Source of the DNA: SR1 bacterium human oral taxon HOT-345
Lineage (GTDB): Bacteria > Patescibacteriota > Gracilibacteria > Absconditabacterales > Absconditicoccaceae
Assembly (NCBI GenBank): GCA_003260355.1
Contig: MPSQ01000001.1
Location: 372,001 to 436,000 of the forward strand
Length of the DNA: 64,000 nucleotides
Direction: 5' to 3'
In this document: piece after piece, positions 41,239-52,374 of the stretch
Layout of the letters: each line of letters begins with the position of its first letter
Position numbering within the stretch: the stretch's first letter is position 1
The notes under the pieces: generated by a model
The model's input: the letters and a program-made list of their open reading frames with translations, nothing else
Told to the model about the DNA's origin: nothing
Databases searched by the model: none
Position numbers and translations under genes: made by a program

Positions 41239-41688
41239 TTAGAGACAGATGATACCTTTTCTGACCATATCTTCCAAGACTTTCAGACTGAGTTCGTTTT
41301 CCTTTTCGAGGATTTCTAGGCGACGAAGTCTCCGAGGTCTCTTACAGCTTAGTGTCTCTCGAAATTCATACTGCTCCACGTGAGAAACACCAAACTTTAT
41401 TACATCTCCCTCTATATCAAAGGAGACCTTCCCTTCTTTCCATTTTACAAAGAGTTGCAATATCTCTCTAGGGCTGGTAGACTGCAAAAGGCGCTCTCGT
41501 TCTTCAGAATCAAGTTGACCGATTTTGATTACGAGGTCATTCCAATTGTAACCCTTGCTATGGAGTGTGAGACATATCCTTAGCCGTAGTTTGAATTTCT
41601 CCTCTTTATAGGCTTTGTATGCTTCACCTCCTGAGATTGGTTTTGACTCTCCCCCCAATTTTTTATAAATACTTTCAATGTCGTTCAT
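41239..41688 (-). CDS. Hypothetical protein
   Basis: A 149-residue soluble, charged protein. It has helical N- and C-terminal parts (SEERERLLQSTSPREILQLF, RRLRRLEILEKENELSLKVL) and a short beta region between. No TGA codon is used. It stands between dnaA and trpS on the minus strand. No family recognised. Confidence 0.65.
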   Translation of the reverse strand: MNDIESIYKKLGGESKPISGGEAYKAYKEEKFKLRLRICLTLHSKGYNWNDLVIKIGQLDSEERERLLQSTSPREILQLFVKWKEGKVSFDIEGDVIKFGVSHVEQYEFRETLSCKRPRRLRRLEILEKENELSLKVLEDMVRKGIICL

Positions 41689-41756
41689 ACTATTTTTATA
41701 TAATTTTTGTTATCCCCTACTTATAGACAAAGTTATAGCAAAAGTCAAGATAATAT

Positions 41757-42737
41757 TTAGAGAAAAAACCCAATTCTTTTATATACTTCTTGAATCTTTT
41801 TCTCTGCGATAGCATTTGCTTTTTCTGAGTGTTCGTGAAGCATTTTACTGACCTCATCTTCAGAGATCTCCTTGAATTTCGCTTGGATCGGCTCTAAGGT
41901 TTCCCTCATTTTTTCAAAAAGGTAGTCCTTTGCTACTTTATAGGAGAGTCCTCCTGCTTCATATTTTCTCCTTAATTCTTGATCTTCTTCTGGTGTCAAA
42001 AAGAGCTTGGTAAGCTGATAAACATTGCATTCATCAGGATTTTTCGGTTCTTCAACGGTTTTTGCGTTGGTTGGAATCTGCTTTATTTTTTTGAGCATAC
42101 TGTTTTCTTCTTCAAGCAGTCCAATATAGTTGTTGTAAGATTTGGACATTTTTCTTCCATCGGTTCCCATTACGGTTGCGACCTCATCTCTAATCAGAGG
42201 AGTTGGTATTTTGAAGGTTTCCCCATAGCGAGTATTGAATTTCTGAGCAATATCTCTGGCGTATTCTACATGTTGTTTCTGATCTTTCCCAACCGGCACA
42301 AAATCCGCATCATAGAGCAGAATATCCGCTGCCATCAAAATCGGATAGCAAAAAGTTCCAACGCTGATTTCTCCAGATTTTCCCTTTGCCAAAGCGTCTT
42401 TGTAGCTGTGCATTCTCTCCATTGTTCCCATAATCGTCAAGCAGGTTAAAGCCCAGTTGAGTTGTGCATGTCCAGGAATTTCTGCTGGATTGTAAATCAG
42501 GGTTTTTGCCATATCAGCACCACAAGCAAGATAGAGCTTTACGATCGTCATACTATTTTTTTTCAAAATTTCCGCCTCTTGCGTCTGTGTAAAACCGTGC
42601 ATATTTGCGAGAAAAAGAAAAAATTCTGAATCAGTATTTTCATTTTGCATCGTGATAAACGGTTTCAAAGCTCAGAAGTAGTTGCCAAGGTGGAGTTCAG
42701 ATCAGGTTGGTTTAATTCAGGTAAGGATTCTTTTCAT
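41757..42737 (-). CDS. trpS: Tryptophan--tRNA ligase
   Basis: A 326-residue class I synthetase. The N-terminus MKRILTGIKPTGSELHLGNYFGA is recovered by reading three TGA codons as Gly; HLGN is the HIGH motif. KMSKS lies in DGRKMSKSYNN, and YPILMAADILLYDADFVPVGKDQKQHVE is typical of TrpRS. It charges tRNA-Trp. Reassignment of TGA to Gly removes any conflict with Trp suppression. Confidence 0.96.
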
Positions 42738-42767
42738 ATGAAGTTCTCTAAAATAAAACTTGTTCTT

Positions 42768-42795
42768 ACTGTAGGGAAATAGTGCTTGCTTTCAA
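42768..42795 (-). promoter_or_regulatory. trpS promoter
   Basis: Minus strand TTGAAA (42790-42795), 16-nt spacer, TACAGT (42768-42773). Confidence 0.65.
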
Positions 42796-42907
42796 GAGAA
42801 AATCGATTTTTTGGAGAGCTTTTTGGAGCTTTTAGGTAGAATTGTTGAGTGTTTTTTTGTGAACAGCATCAGATTTTAGGTGTTTTATGATTTCCTGAAA
42901 AATCCAT

Positions 42908-42935
42908 TTGCAAAATTATTCCAAAACCATACACT
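42908..42935 (+). promoter_or_regulatory. dnaN promoter
   Basis: TTGCAA (42908-42913), 16-nt spacer, TACACT (42930-42935). Confidence 0.7.
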
Positions 42936-42970
42936 AGGTTCAGACTTTTATTCACTTAATTTTTTTTGTG

Positions 42971-44113
42971 ATGAAAATTAGTTTGGAACTTCCAAAGGTT
43001 CTTGGAATGCTCGATATTGCTGCGAGATTTGTTTCTAAAAATTCAACGCTTCCGATCCTTCAGAATATCTATCTTAAGGCATCAATTGATACTTTGCTAA
43101 TTAGAGCAACGGATATGGAAAAATATGTTGAACTTGAGCTTCCTTGTGCGGTTCAGATTGAAGGAGCTGTAACGGTTAATGCGAAGACTTTCCTTGATAT
43201 TCTTAAGACGATTGATAGTGAAACGGTGGAGTTTTCTGTTGATCAAAAGACAACAGTAATGACAATTAAAACTTCAAAAGACACTTTTGATATTAATGGA
43301 ATCCCCGCTTCTGAATATGTTGCTCTTCCAGAAGTTCCTCAGGACAATACTTTAATGCTAGATACGATGATTTTTTCAAAAGGAATCGAGAAAGTTGAGT
43401 ATGCTATTACAGAAAAGAGCTTTTCACCTGTTTTGACGGGAGTCCTTATGAAATCAAAAACGGAAGACGCACAGCACAAAATTATTTTTGTGGGAACGGA
43501 TAGTTTTAGGCTCTCTGAATATAAGGTTACAAGTTCTCTTTCTCAGGATTTTTCTCTGATTATCCCTAAAGTTTCTATTAGTGATATTAAATATTTGGTG
43601 AACTTTGCTATTGATAAGGAAGTTCCAGAAATGACAGTTAAGTATTCAGATAATTTGATTGCTTTTGAACTTACTTTGTGAGAGGTCAGGATCGTTGCGA
43701 CGTCTTTGCTTATTCAAGGGAACTTTCCGGAATATGAAAGAGAGGAGGTCATGCCGACTCAATTTTCTACTAAAGTGATGCTTGATAAGAGAGACTGTGA
43801 AAATGCCATCAAAAAAATCTGAATTTTGACTAAGGATATCAATAATTTTGTTCAGATTGAAACTCAGGCGACCAAAGTTATTATTTCTTCAGGAAAGACA
43901 GATAAAGGAGCGGGAACTACTGAGATTCCTGCAATTATAGATGGAGAAGCACTTACTTTCGCTGTAAATGGAAGATATGTGATGGATTTTATTAGAATGA
44001 TGTCTTCTGATACCTTGATCTTTAATATTGTGAATGGGCAGAAACCTTTGGTATTAATGGATAAGGACGATCCTTCTAATAGATATGTTGTGAGACCACT
44101 TACTAACATTTAA
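42971..44113 (+). CDS. dnaN: DNA polymerase III beta sliding clamp
   Basis: A 380-residue clamp with three similar domains. Recognisable parts are ARFVSKNSTLPILQNIYLKA (domain 1), ITEKSFSPVLTGVLMKS and VGTDSFRLSEYK (domain 2) and the C-terminal FIRMMSSDTLIFNIVNGQKPLVL. It tethers polymerase to DNA. Two TGA codons code Gly. It is separated from dnaA by the leftward trpS unit, so the usual dnaA-dnaN operon is broken. Confidence 0.95.
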
Positions 44114-44129
44114 TTTCAGATTTTTTTCT

Positions 44130-44771
44130 ATGTTTAGTCAGAAAAAAAAAGGATTTACTTTGTTTGAGCTTCTTATTGTTGTTTTTGTGCTTGCGATTTT
44201 GATAGGGAGTGGAATTTATGGGATTTCTACTGCTGGAGCAGACAAGTTTTATGCTGAAAGCTGCGTGAATACTTTATATGGTCCGGTTTCCAACTGGATT
44301 TATTCCGCTTCGGTTGGTAAAGTTATTTCGTGAGATGTGGTTCCTGATGCTTATCTTATTAAAGTTAATAGTCAAAAATCTGGTTTTGGACTCTATTATA
44401 CGTGAAATGCTGGAGAAATAGCGGATAGTGTTTTTTCTTTGTCCGATATTTCTTATTGTCAAAAAGGGGCTAAGTATAGGGTCCAAGCGACTTTTGATTT
44501 TTCAGAGATTCGTATGCTGCCCTCACTTCGTCCTTCAGGAATAGAAAATTGATTTACTATTTATTCAGGATTAGATTCTTTAGCGACTTGAGCGATTGTT
44601 TTGAAGTTTTGTTCTCCTGCAGCAGAAACAGATTGTCACGACTTTTGAGAGATTGTTTTTGATGCGAGAATTGGAGCAGTAAGAAAGAGATTTTGTAAGC
44701 GTTATTTGCCAAAAGATGGATCAACATCAGAAAATGGGAAAACCTGTAAGGAACGAACAACTGGATTCTAG
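44130..44771 (+). CDS. Type IV prepilin-like protein
   Basis: A 213-residue protein with a class III signal peptide: KKKGFTLFELLIVVFVLAIL, with the cleavage Gly before Phe and Glu at mature position 5. The C-terminal domain has Cys pairs that may form a disulphide loop. Seven TGA codons are read as Gly. It lies directly after dnaN and overlaps the next gene. Confidence 0.82.
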
Positions 44772-45618
44772 CGATTTTTCTTTTCGTTTCTATCAAGTTA
44801 TGGGCTATCCTATTCCAAGGTTAAGGAAGTATTTTCGATATTCAAAAAACTGATTTTCTCCTATGAAAACAGACGATTCTTCGTATTTAGAGGAAAGTAT
44901 CAAAGATCAGGCTTTTTCTTGGGATGAAAAAGGGGAATTGATTCAGGATTTTTTGGCTTTTATCAAGAAATGGTGATGGCTTTACTCAAATTTTCCGTTT
45001 GTGGATCAGATTTTTTTGGCAAATAGTTTATGTTTTAATGCGTTGAAAGCTCGTTCTGATATTGATCTTTTTGTTGTTACACAGAAGTGAAGAATTTGGA
45101 CAGCAAGGTTTTTTATGAGTATTTTGATGTGGTGTTTTGGTATTAAAAGGACGAAAAAATGTCAATTTAAAAGATTTTGTTTGAGTTTTTTCGTTGATGC
45201 GGATCATCTTGGTCTTGAGCATTTGCTTTTAGGTGAACAAGATATTTATCTTCCTTATTGGGTTGCACATTTGGTGCCTCTTTATCAGAGAGTGAGGAGT
45301 GAGCGTTTTTTTCAAGTGAACTCTCGGATTAGACGCTTTTTACCGAATGCCCCTTTGAAACAGGCTATCTTTCTTGGAAAGTTGAAGGTATTTGAGGGGA
45401 AGGGGCGATTTAGGCGTTTAATAGAATGTATTTTTATGGGGAAGCTTTGAGATTTATTAGAAAAGCTTATAAAGCTGATTTGGCTTCCTCGTATCCAAAC
45501 CTTAAGAGAAAAGAATCCTGATCTTCATCATGGAGTCCTTGTGCAAGATGGGATTTTGAAATTTCACTATGATAAAAGGAAAACTTATTCAGATTTATTT
45601 TTTTCTGGTAACTCTTAA
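44734..45618 (+). CDS. Nucleotidyltransferase-like protein
   Basis: A 294-residue protein with a nucleotidyltransferase-type motif LANSLCFNALKARSDIDLFVV (GS-like region with DxD in DIDLF). ATG 44734 is preferred because the upstream text (FRFYQVMGYPIPRLRKYFRY) looks coding; ATG 44863 is a shorter alternative. The choice makes a 38-nt overlap with the prepilin gene. Four TGA codons are read as Gly. The substrate is unknown. Confidence 0.65.
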
Positions 45619-45627
45619 GTTAAGAAA

Positions 45628-45652
45628 AAGGATGTTTTTACACATCCAATCC
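45628..45652. terminator. Hairpin between convergent genes
   Basis: GGATGT / ACATCC stem flanked by A- and T-rich runs, between the stops at 45618 (+) and 45638 (-). Confidence 0.5.
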
Positions 45653-47545
45653 TTTTACTGATTTTGCATTGGTGAGGATGAAGTGCTTTCTGGATTGTAC
45701 ATCTTCTCCCATCAGGATTCTGAAAAGTCTATCGGTTTCTTCTGCATCTTCTACGGTAATTTGTTTGAGTTGCCTCGTCGCTGGATCCATCGTAGTTTCC
45801 CAGAGCTGTTCTGCATTCATTTCTCCGAGACCTTTATATCTCTGGATTTCTACACTATCATCAGCATTAAATCCGTACATGTCCGGCGTATGCTCTTCAT
45901 TGTAAACATACACCTGCTTTGCTCCTTTACTAAACTTGTAAATTGGAGGACAAGCCGCATAAATATGTCAGCCTTCAACTAATGGTCTCATAAACCTAAA
46001 GAAGAAGGTCAAAAGTAGCGTTCTAATATGGGCACCATCAACATCGGCATCGGTCATGATGATGATTTTTTCGTATCTGAGTCCTTCAATATCAAAGCTA
46101 TCCTTGATTCCGCAGCCAATCGCGGTAATGAGTGCTTTTACCTCATTATTTGCCATCATCTTTTGGATTATCGCTTGTTCGGTATTCAGGATTTTACCTC
46201 TGAGCGGAAGAATGGCTTGGAATTTGCTATCACGACCGGATTTCGCACTTCCTCACGCAGAATCTCCCTCCACAATGTAAAGCTCCGTTCCATGTTTTCC
46301 TCTTTTGCTGCAGTCAGCAAGTTTTCCTGGAAGCACGCCACCAGCAAGTACATTTTTTCTGAGTACCGTTTCTTTTGCAAATTTTGCAGCAAGTCTGGCT
46401 CTCGCAGCGAGGTCAATTTTTGCGAAGATTTTATCAAATTCTTCTGGATTTTCTGCAAAATAGTCTTTGAGATAGTTGTAAGTCAGCTCTTCAACTGCTC
46501 CACGAACATAGCTATTTCCGAGTCTTCCTTTGGTCTGTCCTTCAAATTGAGGTTCAGGGATTTTAACCGTGATGATTCCATAGAGACCATCGGTCACATC
46601 TGAATACTGAAATTCTCAGATTTTTTTATCTATTTTATCTCTTTCTTTCCCAATTTCATTCATAATCTTCAATAAAGCTGATTTGAAGCCGAGAATGTGA
46701 GTTCCTCCATCTCTGGTCGGAATATTGTTTACGAAAGATAAGGTATGGTCGTTATTGGTATTTACAAACTGGAACGAAATTTCTGCTTGGCAATCTTTGG
46801 TCTCCGCTTTGAAATAATGAGCAGAACTCAAAATCTGCTGATTCCCAACGAGGTTCCTAAGCCAAGTCTTGATCCCTCCTTCATACATAAATCTGCTGGC
46901 AAGTCAGGTTTTCATATTTTTGAAGGTAAAACTTACCCCTGGAGTGAGGTAAGCTGCTTGCTTCATTCTCGCAATTTCCGCGGTTTCACTAAATTCAAGG
47001 GTCTCAAAAATTGTCCCATCAGGCATAAAAGTCACTGAAGTTCAGGTTTTGTCAGTTTCTCCAATGATTTGAAGTTCTCCCTGAGGAACTCCTTTTTCAA
47101 ATCTCATTTTGTGGATTTTCCCGTTCTTGTAAACGGTCACTTCAAGCCAGGTGGAAAGTGCGTTTACTACAGAAGCTCCCACTCCGTGAAGTCCTCCAGA
47201 AATCTTGTAGGCTCCTTTGTCAAATTTCCCTCCGGCATGAAGCACAGTATAAACGGTTTCTAAGGCTGATTTTCCAGTCTTTGGATGGATATCAACCGGG
47301 ATTCCACGTCCATTATCGTGCACTGTCACAGAACCATCTTCGTTGAGAATAGAAGTTACATCTTTACAGTAGCCCGCAAGTGCCTCATCTACTGCATTAT
47401 CTACGATTTCCTGTATCATATGGTAAAGCCCTCTATAATCCGTGCTTCCGATATACATTCCAGGTCTTTGTCTTACTGGTTCTAGCCCCTCAAGCACTCT
47501 AATCTGTGAGGCATCGTATTCATGATTGTTTTCTGGCGTGGTCAT
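45638..47545 (-). CDS. gyrB: DNA gyrase subunit B
   Basis: A 635-residue GHKL topoisomerase subunit. The ATPase site shows [24 protein letters not shown] and [15 protein letters not shown]. The Toprim domain shows [17 protein letters not shown] and [18 protein letters not shown], and the C-terminus [19 protein letters not shown]. Five TGA codons code Gly, including the invariant Gly after EGDSA. It works with GyrA to supercoil DNA. Confidence 0.97.
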
Positions 47546-47589
47546 TCAGTTTTGCTTTTTTAATTAAAAAAGTAATTTATTCAGCTTTC

Positions 47590-47617
47590 AGTTTAGGAAA
47601 GTCAGAGTAAAAAGCAA
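47590..47617 (-). promoter_or_regulatory. gyrB promoter
   Basis: Minus strand TTGCTT (47612-47617), 16-nt spacer, TAAACT (47590-47595). Confidence 0.65.
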
Positions 47618-47768
47618 GTCAAAATTGCTCTTTCTCGTCAAGGGAAATTGTTGTGTGAGGATTTTTTATTTTCTTATTTTGGAAGATTTTCTTGCTTTTG
47701 GGAGAGGAATGGCTAAGATTTATTATGATATTCTTTGCGGAAAGTCTGATTTATCTTTTTCTTTTCTG

Positions 47769-48284
47769 ATGAAAATACGCTCTTGAAAAGGATTTACACT
47801 GATAGAAATGTTGATTGTAGTTGCCGTGATTGGAATTTTGACGGCAGTTGGAATGGGGCTCAGTCGGAGTAGCTTGGAAAAACTTAAAGTAAAAGCTGTA
47901 AATGAAGAATTTGCCGGTTTTTTTGATACGTTATTTTTGCAGGTAAATGCTTCAAACTATTATCAGTGAAAGCCATTTTCTGGTATCACATTAAAACTTT
48001 CTGTATGAGAAAGCCAGATTCCCTATGCTTATTGATTGAGAGAATGAGATGAGTTAAGCTGAACCTTTGCTGGAAAGTTTGAAATTGCTGCATTGAGTGG
48101 TGATGGAGAACAGCTTTCTTCTGTTGAGATGCTTTATCTTCCTTTTTCTCCGGAATGCTCTATTTCTCATGAAGGGAAAGCTTTCTCTCACTTGACTTTT
48201 TCTATTCGTTCGAGAGGGACTAGTCAGGCTTGTTTTGAAATTGCTCAAGAGTATTGTAAATTAAAGATGATAACTTGTCAATAA
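47769..48284 (+). CDS. Type IV prepilin-like protein
   Basis: A 171-residue protein with a short class III leader: MKIRSGKGFTLIEMLIVVAV, Glu at mature +5, then a long hydrophobic helix and a small Cys-containing globular domain. Six TGA codons are read as Gly. It is the first gene of a rightward run with HIT and YebC genes. Confidence 0.85.
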
Positions 48285-48320
48285 GAGGTTATACGGATTT
48301 TTAAATTTTTTCTTAAATAG

Positions 48321-48776
48321 ATGCAAAAATCAGATTGTCTTTTCTGTAAGATTGTAGCGTGAGAAATCCCTTCTTATAAGGTTTGGGAAAATGACGAGTT
48401 TTATGCGTTTCTTGATCTCTTCCCTAACTGTAAAGGGCAGACTTTGGTGATCCCTAAAGAGCATTTTGACTCAGATTTTTTCTTAATTGAAGATTCGGAC
48501 TTTGCTCAGCGCTATTTTTTGGCGATTCGTGAAGTTGTTGAACTTTTAAAGTCGAAATTAAATGTGGTGAGAGTCGGGATGATTATGGAAGGAATGGGCG
48601 TAAATCATTTGCATATTAAGCTCTATCCAATGTGGGGACTTTCTGAACAGCGAGAGCCTGAAGTTAGTCCTGAAAAGGTTTTCTTTGATCGCTATCCTGG
48701 ATTTTTGACTACTAAAGTGGGGGATATGGCTTCGCAGGATGAATTAGCAAAACTTGCGGATATTTTCAAGGTATAA
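48321..48776 (+). CDS. HIT-family protein with incomplete His triad
   Basis: A 151-residue HIT protein: CLFCKIVAGEIPSYKVWEND, FLDLFPNCKGQTLVIPKEH and the triad region VNHLHIKLYP. The HxHxH motif is His-Leu-His-Ile-Lys, so the third His is Lys while the nucleophile position is kept. HIT proteins hydrolyse or transfer nucleotides. One TGA codes Gly in IVAGEIP. Confidence 0.85.
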
Positions 48777-48871
48777 AATTCTCTCTTTTGTTTCCGAAAT
48801 TGATTTTTTCTAGAAAAAGAGGGAAAAATCTGTATACTGATTCAGTTTTTTTATCTTTTTTGATTATTCTG

Positions 48872-49624
48872 ATGTGAAGATGGCATAGTATTGCAGCGAA
48901 AAAGGCTTCTGGAGATGCTAATAAATCCAGAATGTATAGTATTATTGGAAAGAAAATTCAAATTGCAGCCAAAAATGGAGCAGATCCAAAGATGAATCCT
49001 TCATTGGAGATGATGCTTGAAAAGGCTCGTTATCATGGATTGCCAAAAGATGTTGTGGAAAGGGCGATCTTGAAAGGTTCTGGGCAACTGGAATGAGAAG
49101 AAATGAAGGAAGTTTTTTATGAAGGGTATGGGCCTAATGGTTCTGCGATTTTGATTAAAACAGTAACCTCAAATACGAATAGAACGTCTCAATCACTCAG
49201 AACTGCCTTACAAAAAGCTTGAGGTTCTATGGCTGAAATTGGTGCTGTAGCTCGACAATTTAAGGAGCAGGGATTTATCGTGATTGATGGGAAATCACAG
49301 ATGGTAGAAGATAAAGGAAGGCAGATCGAACAAATCACGCCTTTTGATGCAGAAACATTAGAGATGGAGATGATGGATTTGCCAATTGAAGATTTAAGTA
49401 TTGACTGACAAATAGCTGAGGTATATACTTCTAAATCAGATTTTGTTTCTGTAAGAAAGGCGGTTGTTGAGCTTGGGTATCACATTTCTGAGGCAGATAT
49501 CCATTTTTTCGCAGAAAATCAGATTTCTCTAACTGGTGAGGATAGAGAAACTTTTGAACGTATTTTGGAGGTTTTACATGATGATGAGGATGTAGATCAA
49601 GTTTATCATAATCTTGCTTTATAA
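48872..49624 (+). CDS. YebC/PmpR-family protein
   Basis: A 250-residue YebC/TACO1-family protein. It opens ATG-TGA-AGA-TGG (MGRWHSIAAKKASGDANKSR), so the conserved second residue Gly is a TGA. The typical YHGLPKDVVERAILKGSG and YEGYGPNGSAILIK are present. YebC acts as a translation factor for proline-rich stretches or as a transcription regulator. TGA is used four times. Confidence 0.93.
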
Positions 49625-49642
49625 GCGAGCTTTCAAACTGTT

Positions 49643-50776
49643 CTAGTTTGTGCTTCCAATACTTTCCATGATGGAGAATACAACTCCAAAAATTCCTGAT
49701 GCAACGAGGGCTACGATAACCCCCATGAAAATTAAGATGATAGGCTCTAATATTTTTGAGAATTGAGTAATTGTATTATCGAGTTCTTCTTGATACATTG
49801 AAATGATGTTTTGCATTGACTCCTCAAGATGGGCGGTTTCTTCCCCAACTTTGATCATTACTGCGACGTTTGGGTAGATGATCTGAGATTCTTCTTTGAT
49901 AGAGTCGTAAATGCTTTTCCCGACCTGTAGTCAAGCCATTACTTTTTCAATCATATCTTGGTATGCGGGGATTGCTAGAACACCTCTTAGTAAACGAAAG
50001 GTTTGAACGTAGTCTAATCCAGATCCAACCATCAGTTTTGTATATCTTGCTCGTTTGATAAGATAGTAGGTTTTTGTCATTTTTCCTACCAGAGGTAGAG
50101 ACATCAGCATTTGAGAGAAGTTTTTCTTTCCTTGTTCAGTTGTCCCATAAATTCCGAGTATAAGTCCAATAGTTCCTAGTACTATTAGGATTGTTTTTCG
50201 GGAAAGGACAAAGAAATCTGAAGTAGATTTTAGGATGCGAGTGATTAATGGGAGTTTATCCATATCTCCAGTAAACATTTCCAAAATTCCTGGAAGCACA
50301 GAAGAGAAGAGAAATAATACTGCAGCAACCGACATAATAATCAAAATAGCAGGGTAGGTGAGTGCTGAGGTATATTTATTTTTGATGGCATTGAGATAGC
50401 TGTATTCATTGGCTAGCTCTTGTAATACTATATCTAAGTTTCCTGTATTTTCTCAGGTTTTGATGATTGCACTATCAGATTCATCGAAATATTCGGGTAA
50501 ACGTCCTATGGCATAAGAAAAACTCTTTCCCTCATTGAGATGGTGGGCAATGCTTGTTGTGATTGTTTTTAGTGCGTAGTTTGTTGTGGATTTTTTGATC
50601 GTATCAATCGCTTGGAGGATTGAAATCCCTCCACGTAGCATGTAAACGATTTCTTTGTAAAATAAAATTTTATCTTTTGCAGAGAATGAATTTTTATCCA
50701 AACCATGCATTGTGGCGATCACAATTTTTTCAAACAGACCTCATTCAATTTTTTCTGATTTTTTTTCTGTTGTCAT
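49643..50776 (-). CDS. pilC: Type IV pilus inner-membrane platform protein PilC/GspF
   Basis: A 377-residue protein with two repeated GspF domains (FYKEIVYMLRGGISILQAID ... and YTKLMVGSGLDYVQTFRLL ...) and three to four transmembrane helices, the last near the C-terminus (LEPIILIFMGVIVALVASGI). PilC forms the platform that the assembly ATPase drives. Three TGA codons code Gly. It is the third gene of the leftward pilN-pilO-pilC unit. Confidence 0.9.
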
Positions 50777-50789
50777 GGGGAATTATACG

Positions 50790-51581
50790 TTAGTTAAAGT
50801 AGTATGCTGTTAAAACTATATCAGTAGTCTGACTTTCATCATAGGCCATCATGTCGTAGGAAAGTTCCTCAATCTTATATAGAATACTGTCTTCGGTATT
50901 GGAAATGATGAATTTTTCAATGTTATCAACAAAAGAAATCAGATCATCTTTGTCAGAAAACGTTACTTTGATAAGAATTGGTACTTTCATAAATACAGAA
51001 TCTTTTTCAACAGGTTCTGGTTCTCCTATTTCGATACCCTCGATGACTCCGTTTGGACTAGATACCTTTTCTCTTGGATTATTTTTTATAAGGTATTGGT
51101 CGAGATTTTTGAGAACTTTCTTTTCGTCGATTTTCATTTTTTTCGAATTTAGATTTCCCATTTGCAAGTAGGAAACTACGCTTCAAAAGTCAGACTTTAA
51201 ACCTTCTGATAGTGACGAACATTCCTTTTCTTCGTTTACACAAGCTATTATTTGATCTTTATTATTTTGCAGATCCTCTAGCTGAACTTTTGATTGTTCC
51301 AGGTTTGCTATTTCTGCTTTTAGGTCATTAAGCTCTTTATTTTTTTTCTCTTCTAGAGCTTGAGTTGCCTCAAAATATTGGTAGGCCTGTGGGAGATATC
51401 TTGTCCCAAGCAAAACTCATAAAATAAGCAAAATAATGACATATACTTTATATTTTGCGGTTACGACTCTTGTAATGCTTAATTGGTTTTCACTGGTATC
51501 TTCTGAGAGTTCTTTTATATATGCTGTGTTTTTTTGCTGCTCAAGCAGATTATTGATTAATTGTGGATTCTGTTCTTGCAT
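50790..51581 (-). CDS. pilO: PilO-like pilus alignment protein
   Basis: A 263-residue protein: a cytoplasmic N-terminus, one transmembrane helix (YVIILLILGVLLG), a coiled coil (EKKNKELNDLKAEIANLEQSK) and a ferredoxin-like end domain. This layout and its place between PilN- and PilC-like genes support PilO. Two TGA codons code Gly. It is 14 nt from pilC. Confidence 0.7.
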
Positions 51582-52119
51582 CGTTTATGACTTTAGCAGA
51601 TAAAGTGAATTTAAATCATCTGGTATCTTCGTTTCTTTCATAATTTCTTACTGCGATATCGGAGAGGAATTCTAACTGATTGAATTCGTCCAAAACAGAG
51701 AATCCTGATCCTCCAGGTGCTAAGTATAAGGCTTTTAAGTTTCCTACGACTCCATTCAGAGAGAGTTCTTGAAGGTTGATTTTGAAGTCAGATAGGAGGA
51801 TATTTCCTCTTCCTTCTTCTACGTGTTTTACTTTGGATAGGATAGAAAGGATTTTTTCTATGTGATCACTTCGTGGTAGGTGATTTCTTGTTGTTTCTAG
51901 TTTTTTCACAGCGAGAAATTCTTTTAATCCAGTATTTTGATAGAAGTTTTCGATTTTTTTCTGTTCATTCTGGATTTCTTGCTCTTTAGCTGCTATTGTT
52001 TGCTCTTGCAAATATGAAAATCCATAGAAATATCCAAGAGCTCCTAATCATCAAATAAAGATAATGAGAAGTAGATAATAGCGGGTTTTCCAAGCTTTTG
52101 TCGCTTTTGATAAACTCAT
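51550..52119 (-). CDS. pilN: PilN-like pilus alignment protein
   Basis: A 189-residue protein: a short cytoplasmic start, one transmembrane helix (YYLLLIIFIGGLGALGYFYG, with two TGA Gly), a coiled coil and a small periplasmic domain. It is the first gene of the leftward pilus unit and overlaps pilO by 32 nt. Sequence similarity to known PilN is weak and the call rests on layout and neighbours. Confidence 0.65.
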
Positions 52120-52153
52120 GTTTTCTGATGCAAAAGATATAAAACCTGACATA

Positions 52154-52181
52154 ATTGTAGCGTTTTTTTTATATATTGCAA
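52154..52181 (-). promoter_or_regulatory. Promoter of the pilN-pilO-pilC operon
   Basis: Minus strand TTGCAA (52176-52181), 16-nt spacer, TACAAT (52154-52159). Confidence 0.7.
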
Positions 52182-52313
52182 ATTTTGGCGATTAATTCTT
52201 TTGTGTAATACTTTTTTTCTTCCTCTACGCCTATCTTCTTTTTCTGATAACTATTTGCTAGCTTTGTTGATTTTTCTGATAACTATTGTATATCACGAAC
52301 TTTTAAAATCCTC

Positions 52314-52341
52314 TTGTCTTTTTCTGTGGTATTCCTAAAGT
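52314..52341 (+). promoter_or_regulatory. ftsA promoter
   Basis: TTGTCT (52314-52319), 16-nt spacer, TAAAGT (52336-52341), 34 nt before the ATG. Confidence 0.6.
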
Positions 52342-52374
52342 GGTGGTCGTAGAAAAATTTTATTTTATATCCAG

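Noticed and set aside
39645-43000. Replication origin around dnaA/dnaN
   Set aside because: No cluster of TTATNCACA-type boxes was found; only single one-mismatch matches such as TTATAGACA near 41721.
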